Below, in pieces: positions 9,605 through 19,039 of a stretch of 64,000 nucleotides of DNA; position 1 is the stretch's first letter; each line of letters starts with the position of its first letter. Position numbers and translations under genes: made by a program. The stretch comes from Nostoc sp. PCC 7107. Its GTDB lineage: Bacteria > Cyanobacteriota > Cyanobacteriia > Cyanobacteriales > Nostocaceae. The DNA lies in assembly GCF_000316625.1 (NCBI RefSeq), contig NC_019676.1, positions 2,994,501-3,058,500 of the forward strand. The letters run 5' to 3'. A model generated the notes under the pieces. That model did no database searches. It saw nothing but the letters and a program-made list of their open reading frames with translations, and was not told where the DNA came from.

Positions 9605-11177
9605 TTTGGATAGAAAAATCCTACCTTTATCACCAAGCCATACCAAAAAGCAGAGTAGGCCAACAACCCCTACTGTGACTAATAATGTGAAATCAGTTCC
9701 TCCATCTACAAATAGTCAAATTTACAACCACGAAATTTCCAAACCAGATATTTCGATCAATGGTCAACAGCGGACATCCGAAAAATTAATCAATGTTGCC
9801 CCTAGCAACAAGGAGCATAATTTGCCAGTAGACGCTGCGCCAGAAAAAGCAGCTGGGAACGGCTCTGATAGTGAAGCGAAATCAGGGAATGTACAACGGC
9901 AGGGATTCTTCCCTGTATTAAAAAATCCTAATTTCCTCGCACTTTGGGGTGGTCAAGTATTTTGCCAACTGGCGGATAAAGTATATCTAGTATTAATGAT
10001 TGCTTTAATTAATACGCAGTTTCAAGTAGGTAGTCAAAGCATTAGTGCTTGGGTATCAACGTTAATGATGGCATTTACAATCCCCGCAGTATTGTTTGGT
10101 TCTGTAGCTGGGGTGTTTGTAGACCGTTGGTCGAAGAAAGCCGTTTTGGTAGCAACAAATATTTGGCGTGGTATTTTAGTTTTCGCAATTCCTTTTTTGT
10201 TGTGGTTAACTCATGATTGGCAACCAATCGGAGTTTTGCCAGTAGGTTTTGCCATTATTCTGGGCGTGACTTTTTTAGTTTCTACACTGACACAGTTTTT
10301 TGCCCCAGCAGAACAAGCGGCAATTCCTTTAGTTGTGGAAGAACAGCATTTACTGTCGGCTAATTCCCTTTACACAACAACGATGATGGCATCGGTGATT
10401 ATTGGATTTGCTATAGGGGAACCAATTTTAGCGATCGCAGATAGTATCTGGGCGCAGTTTGGTGGTAGTAATGGACTGGGTAAAGAAATTTTAGTGGGTG
10501 GCAGTTATGCGATCGCTGGCATAATTTTAATGTTGCTGTCCACAAAGGAAAAACCCCACCCCCCCGATACCGAATTTCCTCACGTTTTCTCAGATTTAAA
10601 AGATGGTTTTGCTTACCTCAAAGATAATCACCACGTTCGGAATGCTTTAGTGCGACTGATTATTTTATTTTCTGTCTTTGCCGCCTTAACTGTTTTGGCA
10701 GTGCGGATGGCAGAGGTAATTCCTAACTTGAAAGCCTCACAATTTGGCTTTTTACTAGCAGCAGGTGGTGTGGGGATTGCTGCTGGGGCGACAATTCTCG
10801 GTCAGTTTGGGCAACGCTTCTCCTATTCTCAACTGGGGTTGTATGGTTGTTTAGGAATGGCAGCATCTTTAATTGGTTTGGCCTTATTTACTACACAATT
10901 ATGGCTAGTCCTATTATTCATAGCGATATTAGGTATTTTTGGGTCATTAGTGGGAATTCCCATGCAAACGGCGATTCAAACAGAAACTCCCCCAGAAATG
11001 CGTGGTAAAGTTTTTGGACTGCAAAACAATGTAATTAATATTGCTCTGACCTTACCTTTAGCACTAGCGGGTGTAGCGGAAACCTTTGTCGGATTGAAAG
11101 CTGTTTTTTTGGGATTAGCTGCGATCGTCTTTTTTGGTGGTATCTTAACCTGGTATAACTCACGTCAGTATTTATAA
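9588..11177 (+). CDS. Major facilitator superfamily transporter
   Basis: An integral membrane permease of about 529 residues. The first roughly 105 residues are polar, Pro/Ser/Asn-rich and probably cytoplasmic. Then come about 10-12 hydrophobic helices beginning at [21 protein letters not shown]. The loop [14 protein letters not shown] matches MFS motif A after helix 2. Overall it resembles the MFS_3/enterobactin-exporter-like group, but the substrate cannot be read from the sequence. ATG 9588 (or the adjacent ATG 9591) is preferred over an upstream TTG at 9576; either way the gene overlaps the end of recO. A good HIP1 density shows it is native DNA. Confidence 0.85.
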   Translation: MMQPSDLDRKILPLSPSHTKKQSRPTTPTVTNNVKSVPPSTNSQIYNHEISKPDISINGQQRTSEKLINVAPSNKEHNLPVDAAPEKAAGNGSDSEAKSGNVQRQGFFPVLKNPNFLALWGGQVFCQLADKVYLVLMIALINTQFQVGSQSISAWVSTLMMAFTIPAVLFGSVAGVFVDRWSKKAVLVATNIWRGILVFAIPFLLWLTHDWQPIGVLPVGFAIILGVTFLVSTLTQFFAPAEQAAIPLVVEEQHLLSANSLYTTTMMASVIIGFAIGEPILAIADSIWAQFGGSNGLGKEILVGGSYAIAGIILMLLSTKEKPHPPDTEFPHVFSDLKDGFAYLKDNHHVRNALVRLIILFSVFAALTVLAVRMAEVIPNLKASQFGFLLAAGGVGIAAGATILGQFGQRFSYSQLGLYGCLGMAASLIGLALFTTQLWLVLLFIAILGIFGSLVGIPMQTAIQTETPPEMRGKVFGLQNNVINIALTLPLALAGVAETFVGLKAVFLGLAAIVFFGGILTWYNSRQYL

Positions 11178-11514
11178 ACAGATTGCTGCATCACTTGACA
11201 AAATCCAGAATTTATTATTGACTTTGATTTCATGGTAAACTGAACTCAGCAATAATTGAGTGCCTAACTCGCTGGGAATAAACCTGAGATTACGTCGAAC
11301 TAAGTTGTATTCCAAGTGAAAAATTAGCAACTTATTCATTTAAATAAACCAAACCGAAAATCTATTGTTTTCATTAGCTGATAGGCAGTTTGATCAATAG
11401 CTTATATCGGTGTTTTTGAGTTCAGCATCATCAAGTAATATCAGGAAAAATTAAATACAGCTGAGGCGCAAAACTAATAAATGAAACTAGCTTTCTTATA
11501 ACTAACTTTAAAGA
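11178..11514. other. Intergenic region without a recognisable gene
   Basis: This 337-bp spacer lies between two plus-strand genes. No reading frame, tRNA or strong hairpin was seen. The glycosyltransferase promoter presumably lies here, but no single site could be chosen. Confidence 0.5.
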
Positions 11515-12663
11515 ATGCGTATAGCCTGGATTGGAAAAAAATCACCCTTTTGTGGCAATGTCACCTACAGTCGAGAGATAACGAATGCTTTATTAGATAG
11601 GGGTCATGAAGTTAGTTTTCTTCACTTCGCCCAAGAAGAACCCGAACCAGACAACTGGCCAAAATTCCAAGAAGTATCTTTACCTTTCATTTATAAGTCT
11701 CAAGTTTATACAATTCCGGCGCTCAAAGCGACAAAAGTTTTAACAGAATCCTTAAGAGAAATCAAGCCAGATATAGTTCACGCTTCCTTAACTTTATCGC
11801 CGCTTGACTTTGTTTTACCAGAAATTTGCGAACAACTAAATTTGCCTTTAATTGCCACTTTCCACACACCATTTGCAGGTAAAGGGGCAAAACTCATATC
11901 AGGAACTCAACTGATAGCCTATCAGTTGTATGCACCTTTTTTAGATAACTATCATCGGGTGATTGTATTTTCGCAAATTCAGAGAGAACTACTTGCACGT
12001 ATGGGTGTGCGGGAAGAAAATATCGCCGTTATTCCCAATGGAGTAGATACAGTTAAATATTCTCCAGGATATTCCACCATTAAAACCGAATTTAAAGCTG
12101 AACGCTTATTTGTCTACCAAGGAAGGATAGCCCCAGAAAAAAATGTTGAAGCTTTGCTGCGGGCTTGGAAACAGTCAGATATGGGGACAGAAAGTAAGTT
12201 ATTAATTGTTGGAGATGGCCCTTTAAGACCTTCTTTAGAGCAATTTTATGGTGCAGAATACGGCATCTTTTGGTTAGGTTTTGTGGCAGAAGAAGAAAGA
12301 CGAGTAAACATATTAAGGGGTGCAGATGTATTTATTTTGCCTTCTTTGGTAGAAGGATTGTCTCTGTCTTTATTAGAAGCAATGTCTAGTGGAGTAGCTT
12401 GTATAGCTACAGATGTAGGTGCAGATGGAGAAGTATTGGAAAAAGGGGCTGGTATAGTATTAAGTACGAAAACAGTGCGATCGCAATTGAAAACCCTTTT
12501 ACCACTATGCCAAGACCATCCAGAGTTAACAACTCTACTAGGACAAAAAGCGAGAAATCGTGTTTTAGAGCGATATACATTGGATAAAAATATTACACAG
12601 CTAGAAGAATTGTATAAGGAAGTTTTACTACAGCAACCTGTACATCTTAGCTGGGGAGCCTAA
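11515..12663 (+). CDS. GT4-family glycosyltransferase
   Basis: A 382-residue GT-B fold glycosyltransferase of family GT4. The N-terminal Rossmann domain begins MRIAWIGKKSPFCGNVTYSREI; the linker VIPNGVDTVKYSPG and the C-terminal nucleotide-sugar domain YQGRIAPEKN ... LLIVGDGPLR follow. The EX7E signature is Glu280 and Glu288 (EGLSLSLLE). It transfers a hexose from an activated sugar with retention of configuration; acceptor and sugar are unknown, with polysaccharide or glycolipid synthesis typical for the family. It has no membrane helix. Its last 17 bp overlap the convergent protease gene tail to tail. Confidence 0.88.
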   Translation: MRIAWIGKKSPFCGNVTYSREITNALLDRGHEVSFLHFAQEEPEPDNWPKFQEVSLPFIYKSQVYTIPALKATKVLTESLREIKPDIVHASLTLSPLDFVLPEICEQLNLPLIATFHTPFAGKGAKLISGTQLIAYQLYAPFLDNYHRVIVFSQIQRELLARMGVREENIAVIPNGVDTVKYSPGYSTIKTEFKAERLFVYQGRIAPEKNVEALLRAWKQSDMGTESKLLIVGDGPLRPSLEQFYGAEYGIFWLGFVAEEERRVNILRGADVFILPSLVEGLSLSLLEAMSSGVACIATDVGADGEVLEKGAGIVLSTKTVRSQLKTLLPLCQDHPELTTLLGQKARNRVLERYTLDKNITQLEELYKEVLLQQPVHLSWGA

Positions 12664-13411
12664 ATTTGTGCGATTTTTGAATATCTATTAGAGACCAGCC
12701 TAAACTTGTGGGCTGTTGATAAACTCGCTTCAAAGTATTGACATCTCTAGCTGAAATATTCGGTGGGTTGCGAACTTGGGAAAAATATAAAGCATCAGTT
12801 TGTGATGGACTATGACCCCAAATTCCCAAGGCGTGGCCAAGTTCATGGCGTGCAGCAGCAACGACATAATTACCTGTCTGACTAGGACTCAACAGAATAG
12901 TAAAACGGTGCAATAAAACGTTGTTTTTGGTATACAACTGGTATGTAGTTAAAGCAGAACGCGCACGGGGGATTTTTCTATCTGCTGAAAGCTTTAATGG
13001 CGGAGCTTTTCGCTCAATTTTGATATCAGCAATTTCTGGCTTTTCTACTAATGTTAAAGGCACATAAACACTCCATTCCTGTACAGCCTGCACAACACTT
13101 TTCACCCATGTTTCTGCTTGTTGATTACTAATAGTTTTTGGTCGTTCTACATAAACTCGAACTGGAAATTGTGACCAAATTAAATAACCCACTTCAGTTG
13201 TTACAACTTGAGAAAAGTAATCACCACTATTTTGACTATCTTTCCACTGAAGCAGTGTAGCTGGTAAGGGATGAAGTCTTGGGGTAGGTAAAGATACTGC
13301 GCTGGATGGAAAGTTCGCCAAAATAATTAACAGCCCTGTACTTATAGTTAATACAAGGGCTGTTAGGAATTTTCTAATATTTAACATCGGGTTTAGGGTG
13401 ATTTTCCCCAT
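12647..13411 (-). CDS. Secreted matrixin-like zinc metalloprotease
   Basis: A protein of about 254 residues with an N-terminal signal peptide or anchor (hydrophobic stretch KFLTALVLTISTGLLIILANF near the start) and the extended zinc motif HELGHALGIWGH of the metzincin/M10 group near the C-terminal third. ATG 13411 is chosen because it lies 11 bp beyond the secG stop codon; a farther ATG at 13444 would run back into secG. It is probably exported, perhaps with SecG-dependent translocation, and acts outside the cytoplasmic membrane; substrate unknown. No propeptide cysteine switch was recognised. Its 3' end overlaps the convergent glycosyltransferase gene. Confidence 0.82.
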   Translation of the reverse strand: MGKITLNPMLNIRKFLTALVLTISTGLLIILANFPSSAVSLPTPRLHPLPATLLQWKDSQNSGDYFSQVVTTEVGYLIWSQFPVRVYVERPKTISNQQAETWVKSVVQAVQEWSVYVPLTLVEKPEIADIKIERKAPPLKLSADRKIPRARSALTTYQLYTKNNVLLHRFTILLSPSQTGNYVVAAARHELGHALGIWGHSPSQTDALYFSQVRNPPNISARDVNTLKRVYQQPTSLGWSLIDIQKSHKFRLPS

Positions 13412-13421
13412 TTCCCTATCC

Positions 13422-13655
13422 TTATTTAGGTAGCCAACCTGCACTTAAAACCACTGTTAAACCGAGAAAAATTACTGTCAAAGCCCAAGTAATTCGGTTT
13501 AAGGTGTTTTCTGCACTCTTGGTACTGCTAAATAATTGGGCTTGTCCACCAATAGCACCAATGCCATCACCTTTAGGGCTGTGCAGCAATACTAAAACAA
13601 TTAGTCCGAGGGCGGCTAATGCCCAAACAATTTGTACGATATTTGCAACTGTCAT
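13422..13655 (-). CDS. secG: Protein translocase subunit SecG
   Basis: A 77-residue membrane protein with two hydrophobic helices (about 8-25 and 53-73) flanking the family loop HSPKGDGIGAIGGQAQLFSSTKSAENTLNRIT. It is the small accessory subunit of the SecYEG channel. It stands 11 bp upstream of the exported protease gene and downstream of gpmI, a neighbourhood (gpmI-secG) also common in other bacteria. Confidence 0.92.
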   Translation of the reverse strand: MTVANIVQIVWALAALGLIVLVLLHSPKGDGIGAIGGQAQLFSSTKSAENTLNRITWALTVIFLGLTVVLSAGWLPK

Positions 13656-13798
13656 GTTAGCAATCTCATTTATAGTGGTTTGAAAAAAGATGTTAGAAGT
13701 TATGGGTTAAAAAGGTTCTAGTGTATTACTTTTAACTCTTAACTCCCAAAATTCTTGCCATAATCAGCAGTGCAGAATGAAGCTGAGTGAAGTCAGAT

Positions 13799-13822
13799 GA
13801 CTCAGCACTCAGCACTCAGCAT
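13799..13822 (-). repeat. Short tandem repeat (CTCAGCA)
   Basis: Three tandem copies of the heptamer ctcagca lie immediately after the gpmI stop codon. A diverged neighbour (gctgagtgaagtcagatga) precedes them. This is STRR-type material in the gpmI-secG spacer. Confidence 0.7.
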
Positions 13823-13825
13823 TTT

Positions 13826-15424
13826 TTACATACCAATTGGCATAGGGGTACGATCGCGTTTTAAGTCAAATTCGATTGGTTTGACGAGCGATCGCCCGGT
13901 CATTTCTGGTGGCTGAGGCAGCTGTAAAATGTCCAGAATGGTAGGTGCAATGTCGGCCAGCTTGCCATCGCTACGCAGTTCGACATTTGTTCCATGTCCC
14001 GGAATTTTCGCTTTTTCGCCTTCCACCAAAATCAACGGTACTGGGTTGGTAGTATGCGCCGTCCAGGAATTACCCTCTTCATCTAGCATATACTCAGCAT
14101 TGCCGTGGTCGGCGGTAATAATTGTTGTCCCACCGGCCTTGATGATGCTTTCTAAAAGGCGACCCAAACAGCGATCAACTTCTTCAATTGCGGTGATTGT
14201 GGCTGGTATTTGACCAGTATGCCCTACCATGTCTGGGTTAGCATAGTTAATCACAACAAGAGAGTATATGCCTTTTTTAATGGCGGCGATCGCTACATCT
14301 GTGACGGCTGCGGCTGACATAATTGGGGCTTTGTCGTAGGTCGCTACCATTGGACTGCTGACAAGTTCTCGGTCTTCCCCTGGAAAAGGTTCTTCTAAAC
14401 CGCCGTTAAAGAAGTAAGTAACGTGGGCGTATTTTTCGGTTTCCGCAGTACGCAACTGTTTCAGACCATGATTAGCAATGACTTCACCGAGAATATTAGT
14501 TAAATTCTGCGGCTCGAAAGCTACTGTTACTGGTAGGTCTGAATCGTACTGGGTAAAAGTAACAAAGGATATTGGCTGAATTTGCTGGCGTTCAAAGCCT
14601 GTAAATTCAGAACTGACAAAGGCTTGAGTCAATTGTCTAGCACGGTCAGGGCGGAAGTTAAAAAATATTACCCCATCTCCTGGTTCAACTGCACCAGGAG
14701 CAATGCGAACTGGGTTAATAAACTCGTCTGTCACCCCTTCGGCGTAAGATGCTTGCAAGACTTGTACGGCTGTGCGACCATCGCCTGCACCATCTTGGGT
14801 CATGACATCATAAGCCCGTTTGACTCGATCCCAACGACGATCGCGATCCATCGCGTAGTAACGGCCGCTGAGGGTAGCGATGCGTCCAATTCCCACACGA
14901 TCGATGTAATCTTGCAGTTGTTGAATCGCTTTGATCCCTTCGCTGGGGGAAGTATCCCGACCATCGGCGATCGCATGGATACAAACTTCTGAAATTCGCT
15001 GTTCCTTGGCTAAGTCAAGTAGTCCGAACAGGTGGGTGATATGCGAGTGTACCCCTCCATCAGAACAAAGACCCACTAAGTGCAACTTGCCATTTTGAGA
15101 ACGAACTTCCTGGCAAATTTTGACCAGTGCAGGGTTACTGAGGATTGAACCGTCTTCTACTGCATCGGAGATGCGTACAAGCTCTTGTGGAACAACTCGC
15201 CCAGCGCCAATATTCAAATGACCAACTTCTGAGTTACCCATTTGACCATCTGGCAAGCCTACGGCTTTTCCTGATGTGCGGATGAGGGTGTGCGGGTACG
15301 CCACCCACAAGCTGTCCATAATAGGCGTTTTCGCCGCCACAATAGCGTTTCCTCGCGTCTCCTCGCAGTAGCCCCATCCGTCTAAAATGACTAGCACCAC
15401 AGGAGCAACAGGTGCCTTGGTCAT
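13826..15424 (-). CDS. gpmI: 2,3-bisphosphoglycerate-independent phosphoglycerate mutase
   Basis: A 532-residue Mn-dependent phosphoglycerate mutase interconverting 3- and 2-phosphoglycerate. The metal-binding Asp15 lies in VILDGWGY and the phospho-accepting Ser65 in QMGNSEVGHLNIGAGR. The second metal cluster is visible as VINYANPDMVGHTG and TADHGNAE near the C-terminus. The start MTKAPVAPVVLVILDGWG at 15424 is chosen over an upstream in-frame GTG (15478) because family members begin just before this strand. It is a core enzyme of glycolysis and carbon export from the Calvin cycle. Confidence 0.96.
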   Translation of the reverse strand: MTKAPVAPVVLVILDGWGYCEETRGNAIVAAKTPIMDSLWVAYPHTLIRTSGKAVGLPDGQMGNSEVGHLNIGAGRVVPQELVRISDAVEDGSILSNPALVKICQEVRSQNGKLHLVGLCSDGGVHSHITHLFGLLDLAKEQRISEVCIHAIADGRDTSPSEGIKAIQQLQDYIDRVGIGRIATLSGRYYAMDRDRRWDRVKRAYDVMTQDGAGDGRTAVQVLQASYAEGVTDEFINPVRIAPGAVEPGDGVIFFNFRPDRARQLTQAFVSSEFTGFERQQIQPISFVTFTQYDSDLPVTVAFEPQNLTNILGEVIANHGLKQLRTAETEKYAHVTYFFNGGLEEPFPGEDRELVSSPMVATYDKAPIMSAAAVTDVAIAAIKKGIYSLVVINYANPDMVGHTGQIPATITAIEEVDRCLGRLLESIIKAGGTTIITADHGNAEYMLDEEGNSWTAHTTNPVPLILVEGEKAKIPGHGTNVELRSDGKLADIAPTILDILQLPQPPEMTGRSLVKPIEFDLKRDRTPMPIGM

Positions 15425-15637
15425 AATAAAATTGCCCTTTACTTTTTGTAATACCCGAATGATACCACTGCTAACCACAGCTGCAAGTGAATTTCTGCTT
15501 ATTAACTTGTTTTATAACTTATTGAGAGATTTTTTAGATTTTTTTAAATTTTTGCAACTGTTACATATATTTTGTGATATTCCATGTTGGTTAATTAGTT
15601 AGTAGTAAAACTAGGGTGATACTACTAACTTGATATT

Positions 15638-17332
15638 TTATTTTTTCTTACTGCCAGCCTTGGCTGCTTTGGCTGCTTTCTTAGCAGCTTTTTCCGCAGC
15701 TATCGCATCTAATTTTGCTTGTTCTTTCTCTTCGGCGATTTTATCCAGGTAGTAGTGATAATCTCCTAAATAAACGCGGAATTCACCATCCCGAATTTCC
15801 ACAATTTTGTTAGCTACCTGAGAAATAAAATAACGGTCGTGGGAAACTACAATTGCTGTCCCATCATAGTTTTGCAGCGCTTCTTCCAACATTTCTTTTG
15901 CGGGAATATCTAGATGGTTGGTAGGCTCATCTAAAATCAGCAAATTGGCTGGACGCAAGAGCATTTTTGCCAAGGCTAAACGTGCTTTTTCTCCCCCACT
16001 TAAGGCTTCAACACATTTAAATACAGTGTCGCCAGTGAATAAGAACTTGCCGAGGAGGGTGCGGACTTCTTCGTTTTTCCAGTCAGGAACTTCATCATGA
16101 ATAGTTTCCATAACTGTCTTTTTCAAGTCTAAAGCTTCGGCTTGATTTTGCTCAAAGTAACCAGGAATCACATTATGGTCGCCTAAGCTAACACTGCCTT
16201 CGGTGGCTGGTTCCGTACCCATAATTATTCGCAATAGGGTAGATTTTCCCGCACCGTTGGGGCCTAAAAAGGCAATGCGATCGCCTCTTTCAATCAGCAG
16301 ATTCGCTCCCAGAAATAAGATTTTATCATCGTAGGTATGAGTTAAATCCTTAATGGTCACAACTTCCCGTCCACTGCGAGGCGCTGGGGGAAAACGAAAA
16401 TGCAGAGTTCTAACTCCACCAATGGGTGCTTCGATGCGCTCAATTTTGTCTAGTTGTTTTTCCCGGCTTTTGGCTTGAGTACTGCGGGTAGCACTGGCGC
16501 GGAATCGATCAACAAAGGCTTGCTGTTTCTCAAGTTCTTTTTGCTGACGTTCGTAAGCGCTCAGTTGTGCTGATTGATTTTCGGCTTTTTGTTGCAAGTA
16601 CGCCGTGTAGTTACCCAGGTAAGTGCTAGAAACGCCGCGTTCAGTTTCGACAATTTGCGTACAGAGGCGATCTAAAAATTCGCGGTCATGAGAAACTATC
16701 ACCATCGGCGTTGTTAAGCCTTTGAGGTAAGTTTCTAGCCACTCGATGGTTTCTAAGTCTAAATGGTTTGTTGGCTCGTCTAACAGCAGTAAATCCGGTG
16801 CTTGCAGCAGAATTTTACCTAAACTCATCCGCATTTGCCAACCACCAGAAAAAGCACTAACGAGGCGATCGCCATCTTCTTGCTCAAATCCCATCTCTGG
16901 TAAAATTTTGCCGATGCGTGCTTCTAAACCGTAACCATCCAAAGCTTCAAACTGACGCTGCAAACGATCCAACTTGTTAATCAGTCGATCCAGTTCCTCT
17001 GGTGTCGCAGTTTGCATATCGTGTTGCACTTGCGTCAGAGATAACTGTACTTCGTTTGCTTCTTTAAATACTGTCCAAAATTCTTCTCTAACGGTGCGGC
17101 TGGGATCGACTTCAAACTCTTGATTGAGGTAAGCGATATGTAAACTAGCAGGACGAATGATTTCGCCAGCGGTAGGTTCCATTTCCCCAGAGATAATTTT
17201 CAACTGGGTAGATTTTCCCGCACCGTTAACGCCGACTAAGCCAATGCGATCGCCTGGTTTGACTTCCCAGTTGATATCCTTGAGGACTTCGCCTGTTGGA
17301 TAAATTTTACTGATATGTTCGAGTCGCAGCAT
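15638..17332 (-). CDS. ABC-F family ATPase
   Basis: A 564-residue soluble protein with two ATP-binding cassettes and no membrane domain. First cassette: Walker A GVNGAGKST at 34-42, signature SGGWQMR, Walker B LLLLDEPTNHLD. Second cassette: GPNGAGKST, SGGEKARL, LLILDEPTNHLD. The linker between the cassettes is charged and helical (ABC-F interdomain arm), and the C-terminus is Lys/Ala-rich. ABC-F proteins of the Uup/EttA/YheS kind act on ribosomes; which subtype this is cannot be settled by eye. The gene stands alone, upstream of gpmI on the same strand. Confidence 0.92.
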   Translation of the reverse strand: MLRLEHISKIYPTGEVLKDINWEVKPGDRIGLVGVNGAGKSTQLKIISGEMEPTAGEIIRPASLHIAYLNQEFEVDPSRTVREEFWTVFKEANEVQLSLTQVQHDMQTATPEELDRLINKLDRLQRQFEALDGYGLEARIGKILPEMGFEQEDGDRLVSAFSGGWQMRMSLGKILLQAPDLLLLDEPTNHLDLETIEWLETYLKGLTTPMVIVSHDREFLDRLCTQIVETERGVSSTYLGNYTAYLQQKAENQSAQLSAYERQQKELEKQQAFVDRFRASATRSTQAKSREKQLDKIERIEAPIGGVRTLHFRFPPAPRSGREVVTIKDLTHTYDDKILFLGANLLIERGDRIAFLGPNGAGKSTLLRIIMGTEPATEGSVSLGDHNVIPGYFEQNQAEALDLKKTVMETIHDEVPDWKNEEVRTLLGKFLFTGDTVFKCVEALSGGEKARLALAKMLLRPANLLILDEPTNHLDIPAKEMLEEALQNYDGTAIVVSHDRYFISQVANKIVEIRDGEFRVYLGDYHYYLDKIAEEKEQAKLDAIAAEKAAKKAAKAAKAGSKKK

Positions 17333-17465
17333 CGAGTTTCTCTCAGGTAGGAAATAGATGGTTAAGGACGAAGTACCAACACCGTGTCCAATATTAACAA
17401 AAATTAACCAAGAATTCCTCCTAGTAAGTTGTAATTAACCTCAACTACTACTGAATTTTGGTTAC

Positions 17466-18281
17466 TTACAAATTTTGTGCAGCTTGCTTTACTTCTTCAA
17501 TACTTAAACTAAGCTCCTCCGCTACTTGTTCCACTGTCAAACCCAGTTTCAAAAAGCGAGCGACCATTCTTAGCTTTTCTTGGCGCTGACCTTCTTCGAT
17601 TCCTTCTTGCTTACCTTCTTCCTTCCCTTCCTGAAAAACATCCTGAAAATATCTGGTATTTTTTAATTCACTGATGCTAAACATTTTCTCCATCTCCTCT
17701 TTAGTCATCGTGGGAAACTTGTATAACAAGATAGTCTCTATTAATTGTAATAATTGCTGTTGTTTTATTGGTGAGTTTATTTCTAATCTTGTCCTTTCTA
17801 CTAACTCCCTAGCCTCTATGATTGCTGTGTCTTCAGATGTGACAATTAATTTAACAGTTGCAATGCCAATTGGTAGCGACGGTTCAGAGCTTAATTCATC
17901 CAGATAAATACGCCTAACTCGCTGACTGATAAAAAATTCTCTGTAGTGTTTGATATCTCCTGTGTCTACACTTCTGCTTGGGTATAAAACAACAGCACTC
18001 CAATCATTGATAGGTTGATTTTGACGCAAATACAAGCATATTTCGGCAATCAAGCGCGAATAAATATTTGTATCTGCTTGAAACTGCACTTCCACAAAGT
18101 AAATAGGCTGATCAATTTCAACATTTGGAACAAATACACCATCAATTCTGAATGCTGTTTGTTTAATTTCAACTGACGAAAATTGGTAAATACTAGCAGT
18201 ATCAGGAGAATTCCCAATCAGATCAAAGAAGATATCGGGAAATTCTTGAAATAGGCGATAAAATACGCTGTCTGTTTTCAC
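17466..18281 (-). CDS. DUF2887/Rpn-like PD-(D/E)XK nuclease-fold protein
   Basis: A protein of about 271 residues from a family abundant in cyanobacteria. The start KTDSVFYRLFQEFPDIFFDLIG is typical; the nuclease core shows RIDGVF (acidic) and FVEVQFQ, an E-x-Q version of the PD-(D/E)XK motif. The C-terminus has a Gly/Glu/Lys repeat (EEGKQEGIEEGQ) and a small helix-turn-helix-like tail. The GTG at 18281 gives the family-typical N-terminus; an upstream ATG at 18344 would overlap the preceding gene by 29 bp. Relatives are called Rpn or recombination-promoting nucleases/putative transposases, but activity has not been shown for this group. It forms an apparent two-gene unit with the 166-residue gene upstream. 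Confidence 0.75.
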   Translation of the reverse strand: MKTDSVFYRLFQEFPDIFFDLIGNSPDTASIYQFSSVEIKQTAFRIDGVFVPNVEIDQPIYFVEVQFQADTNIYSRLIAEICLYLRQNQPINDWSAVVLYPSRSVDTGDIKHYREFFISQRVRRIYLDELSSEPSLPIGIATVKLIVTSEDTAIIEARELVERTRLEINSPIKQQQLLQLIETILLYKFPTMTKEEMEKMFSISELKNTRYFQDVFQEGKEEGKQEGIEEGQRQEKLRMVARFLKLGLTVEQVAEELSLSIEEVKQAAQNL

Positions 18282-18315
18282 AGATGGAGAAGAGTAGATA
18301 ATTTTACATAAATAA

Positions 18316-18816
18316 TTATGTACCTGTTTGGGCTTCTCCACCATCCCGCACTTCTTGGACGCGCTCTTTGGATATTCCTAATACTCGTGATATCGGCGCT
18401 AACAAATTATCATCAATAGCTTCTCCCGCATAAATGTTATTGAGTTCTGTAGGAGAAATTTTAAAGGTATCGCAGAATTTAGCAAATTCCTGATTGTTGA
18501 GGTCAAGTTCTTTTTGTCGCTCTTGTAGTAAAAGTGCGATCGCTCTCGTCCCATATTTAGGACGTTCACTAACTTTTATATATTTTTGTACTAAATAATT
18601 AACCTTACTTGTATCGCCACCAGTCTTTTTTAGTAAATCACCACAAGCTTTTTTGAGAGCTTTTTTTAAAACCTCTTCTTCATTTAAAAAATAAAGAATT
18701 TCATTCACATATTCTTGCTTAAAGAAACCAACTAAACTACCTTTATGATAAATAGGTATATAAGATGTTTCTGGATCAGATTGCCAATCCGAAGGCTCAT
18801 TACGTAGCAAAGACAT
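18316..18816 (-). CDS. Conserved hypothetical protein with HTH-like C-terminus
   Basis: A 166-residue protein that I do not recognise by name. The middle is Lys-rich and helical (EEEVLKKALKKACGDLLKKT). Residues about 90-155 (AIALLLQERQKELDLNNQEFAKFCDTFKISPTELNNIYAGE) look like an Xre/HTH-type five-helix fold. It lies just upstream of, and close to or overlapping, the DUF2887 gene, so the two are probably co-expressed; a regulator or antitoxin role is only a guess from this arrangement. It is divergently oriented from the GTPase-like gene at 19040. Confidence 0.6.
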   Translation of the reverse strand: MSLLRNEPSDWQSDPETSYIPIYHKGSLVGFFKQEYVNEILYFLNEEEVLKKALKKACGDLLKKTGGDTSKVNYLVQKYIKVSERPKYGTRAIALLLQERQKELDLNNQEFAKFCDTFKISPTELNNIYAGEAIDDNLLAPISRVLGISKERVQEVRDGGEAQTGT

Positions 18817-18906
18817 AGCTGCACCTATAAAAATTTAATGCTCACCATTTTAAAACTATTTATACTGACTCGCCAGTCGTAAAATTTAGAGAAATAACTC
18901 CTGGTT

Positions 18907-18941
18907 TAGATACCCGACTCCTTAAAGAAGTCGGGTATCTA
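18907..18941. repeat. Perfect 13-bp inverted repeat
   Basis: Arms at 18907-18919 and 18929-18941 are perfectly complementary (tagatacccgact / agtcgggtatcta) with a 9-nt loop. It lies between two divergent genes, so it is unlikely to be an ordinary terminator for either. It is probably a dispersed palindromic repeat, and marks the left edge of the A/T-rich two-gene insert. Confidence 0.65.
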
Positions 18942-19039
18942 GTTCTTCATAAAGGGCATTTAGCGATTTTATGAGGCTTTTGTTAGTTATTCAATCATAG
19001 TGGGCATACTGTAAGTAGTATTTAAACAGGGTAAACAGT

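Noticed and set aside
14582-14992. 136-residue plus-strand frame opposite gpmI
   Set aside because: Antisense shadow of a strongly conserved enzyme gene.
18907-18941. Perfect inverted repeat as an ordinary terminator
   Set aside because: It lies between two divergent genes, upstream of both, so no transcript needs to end there; a dispersed repeat is more likely.
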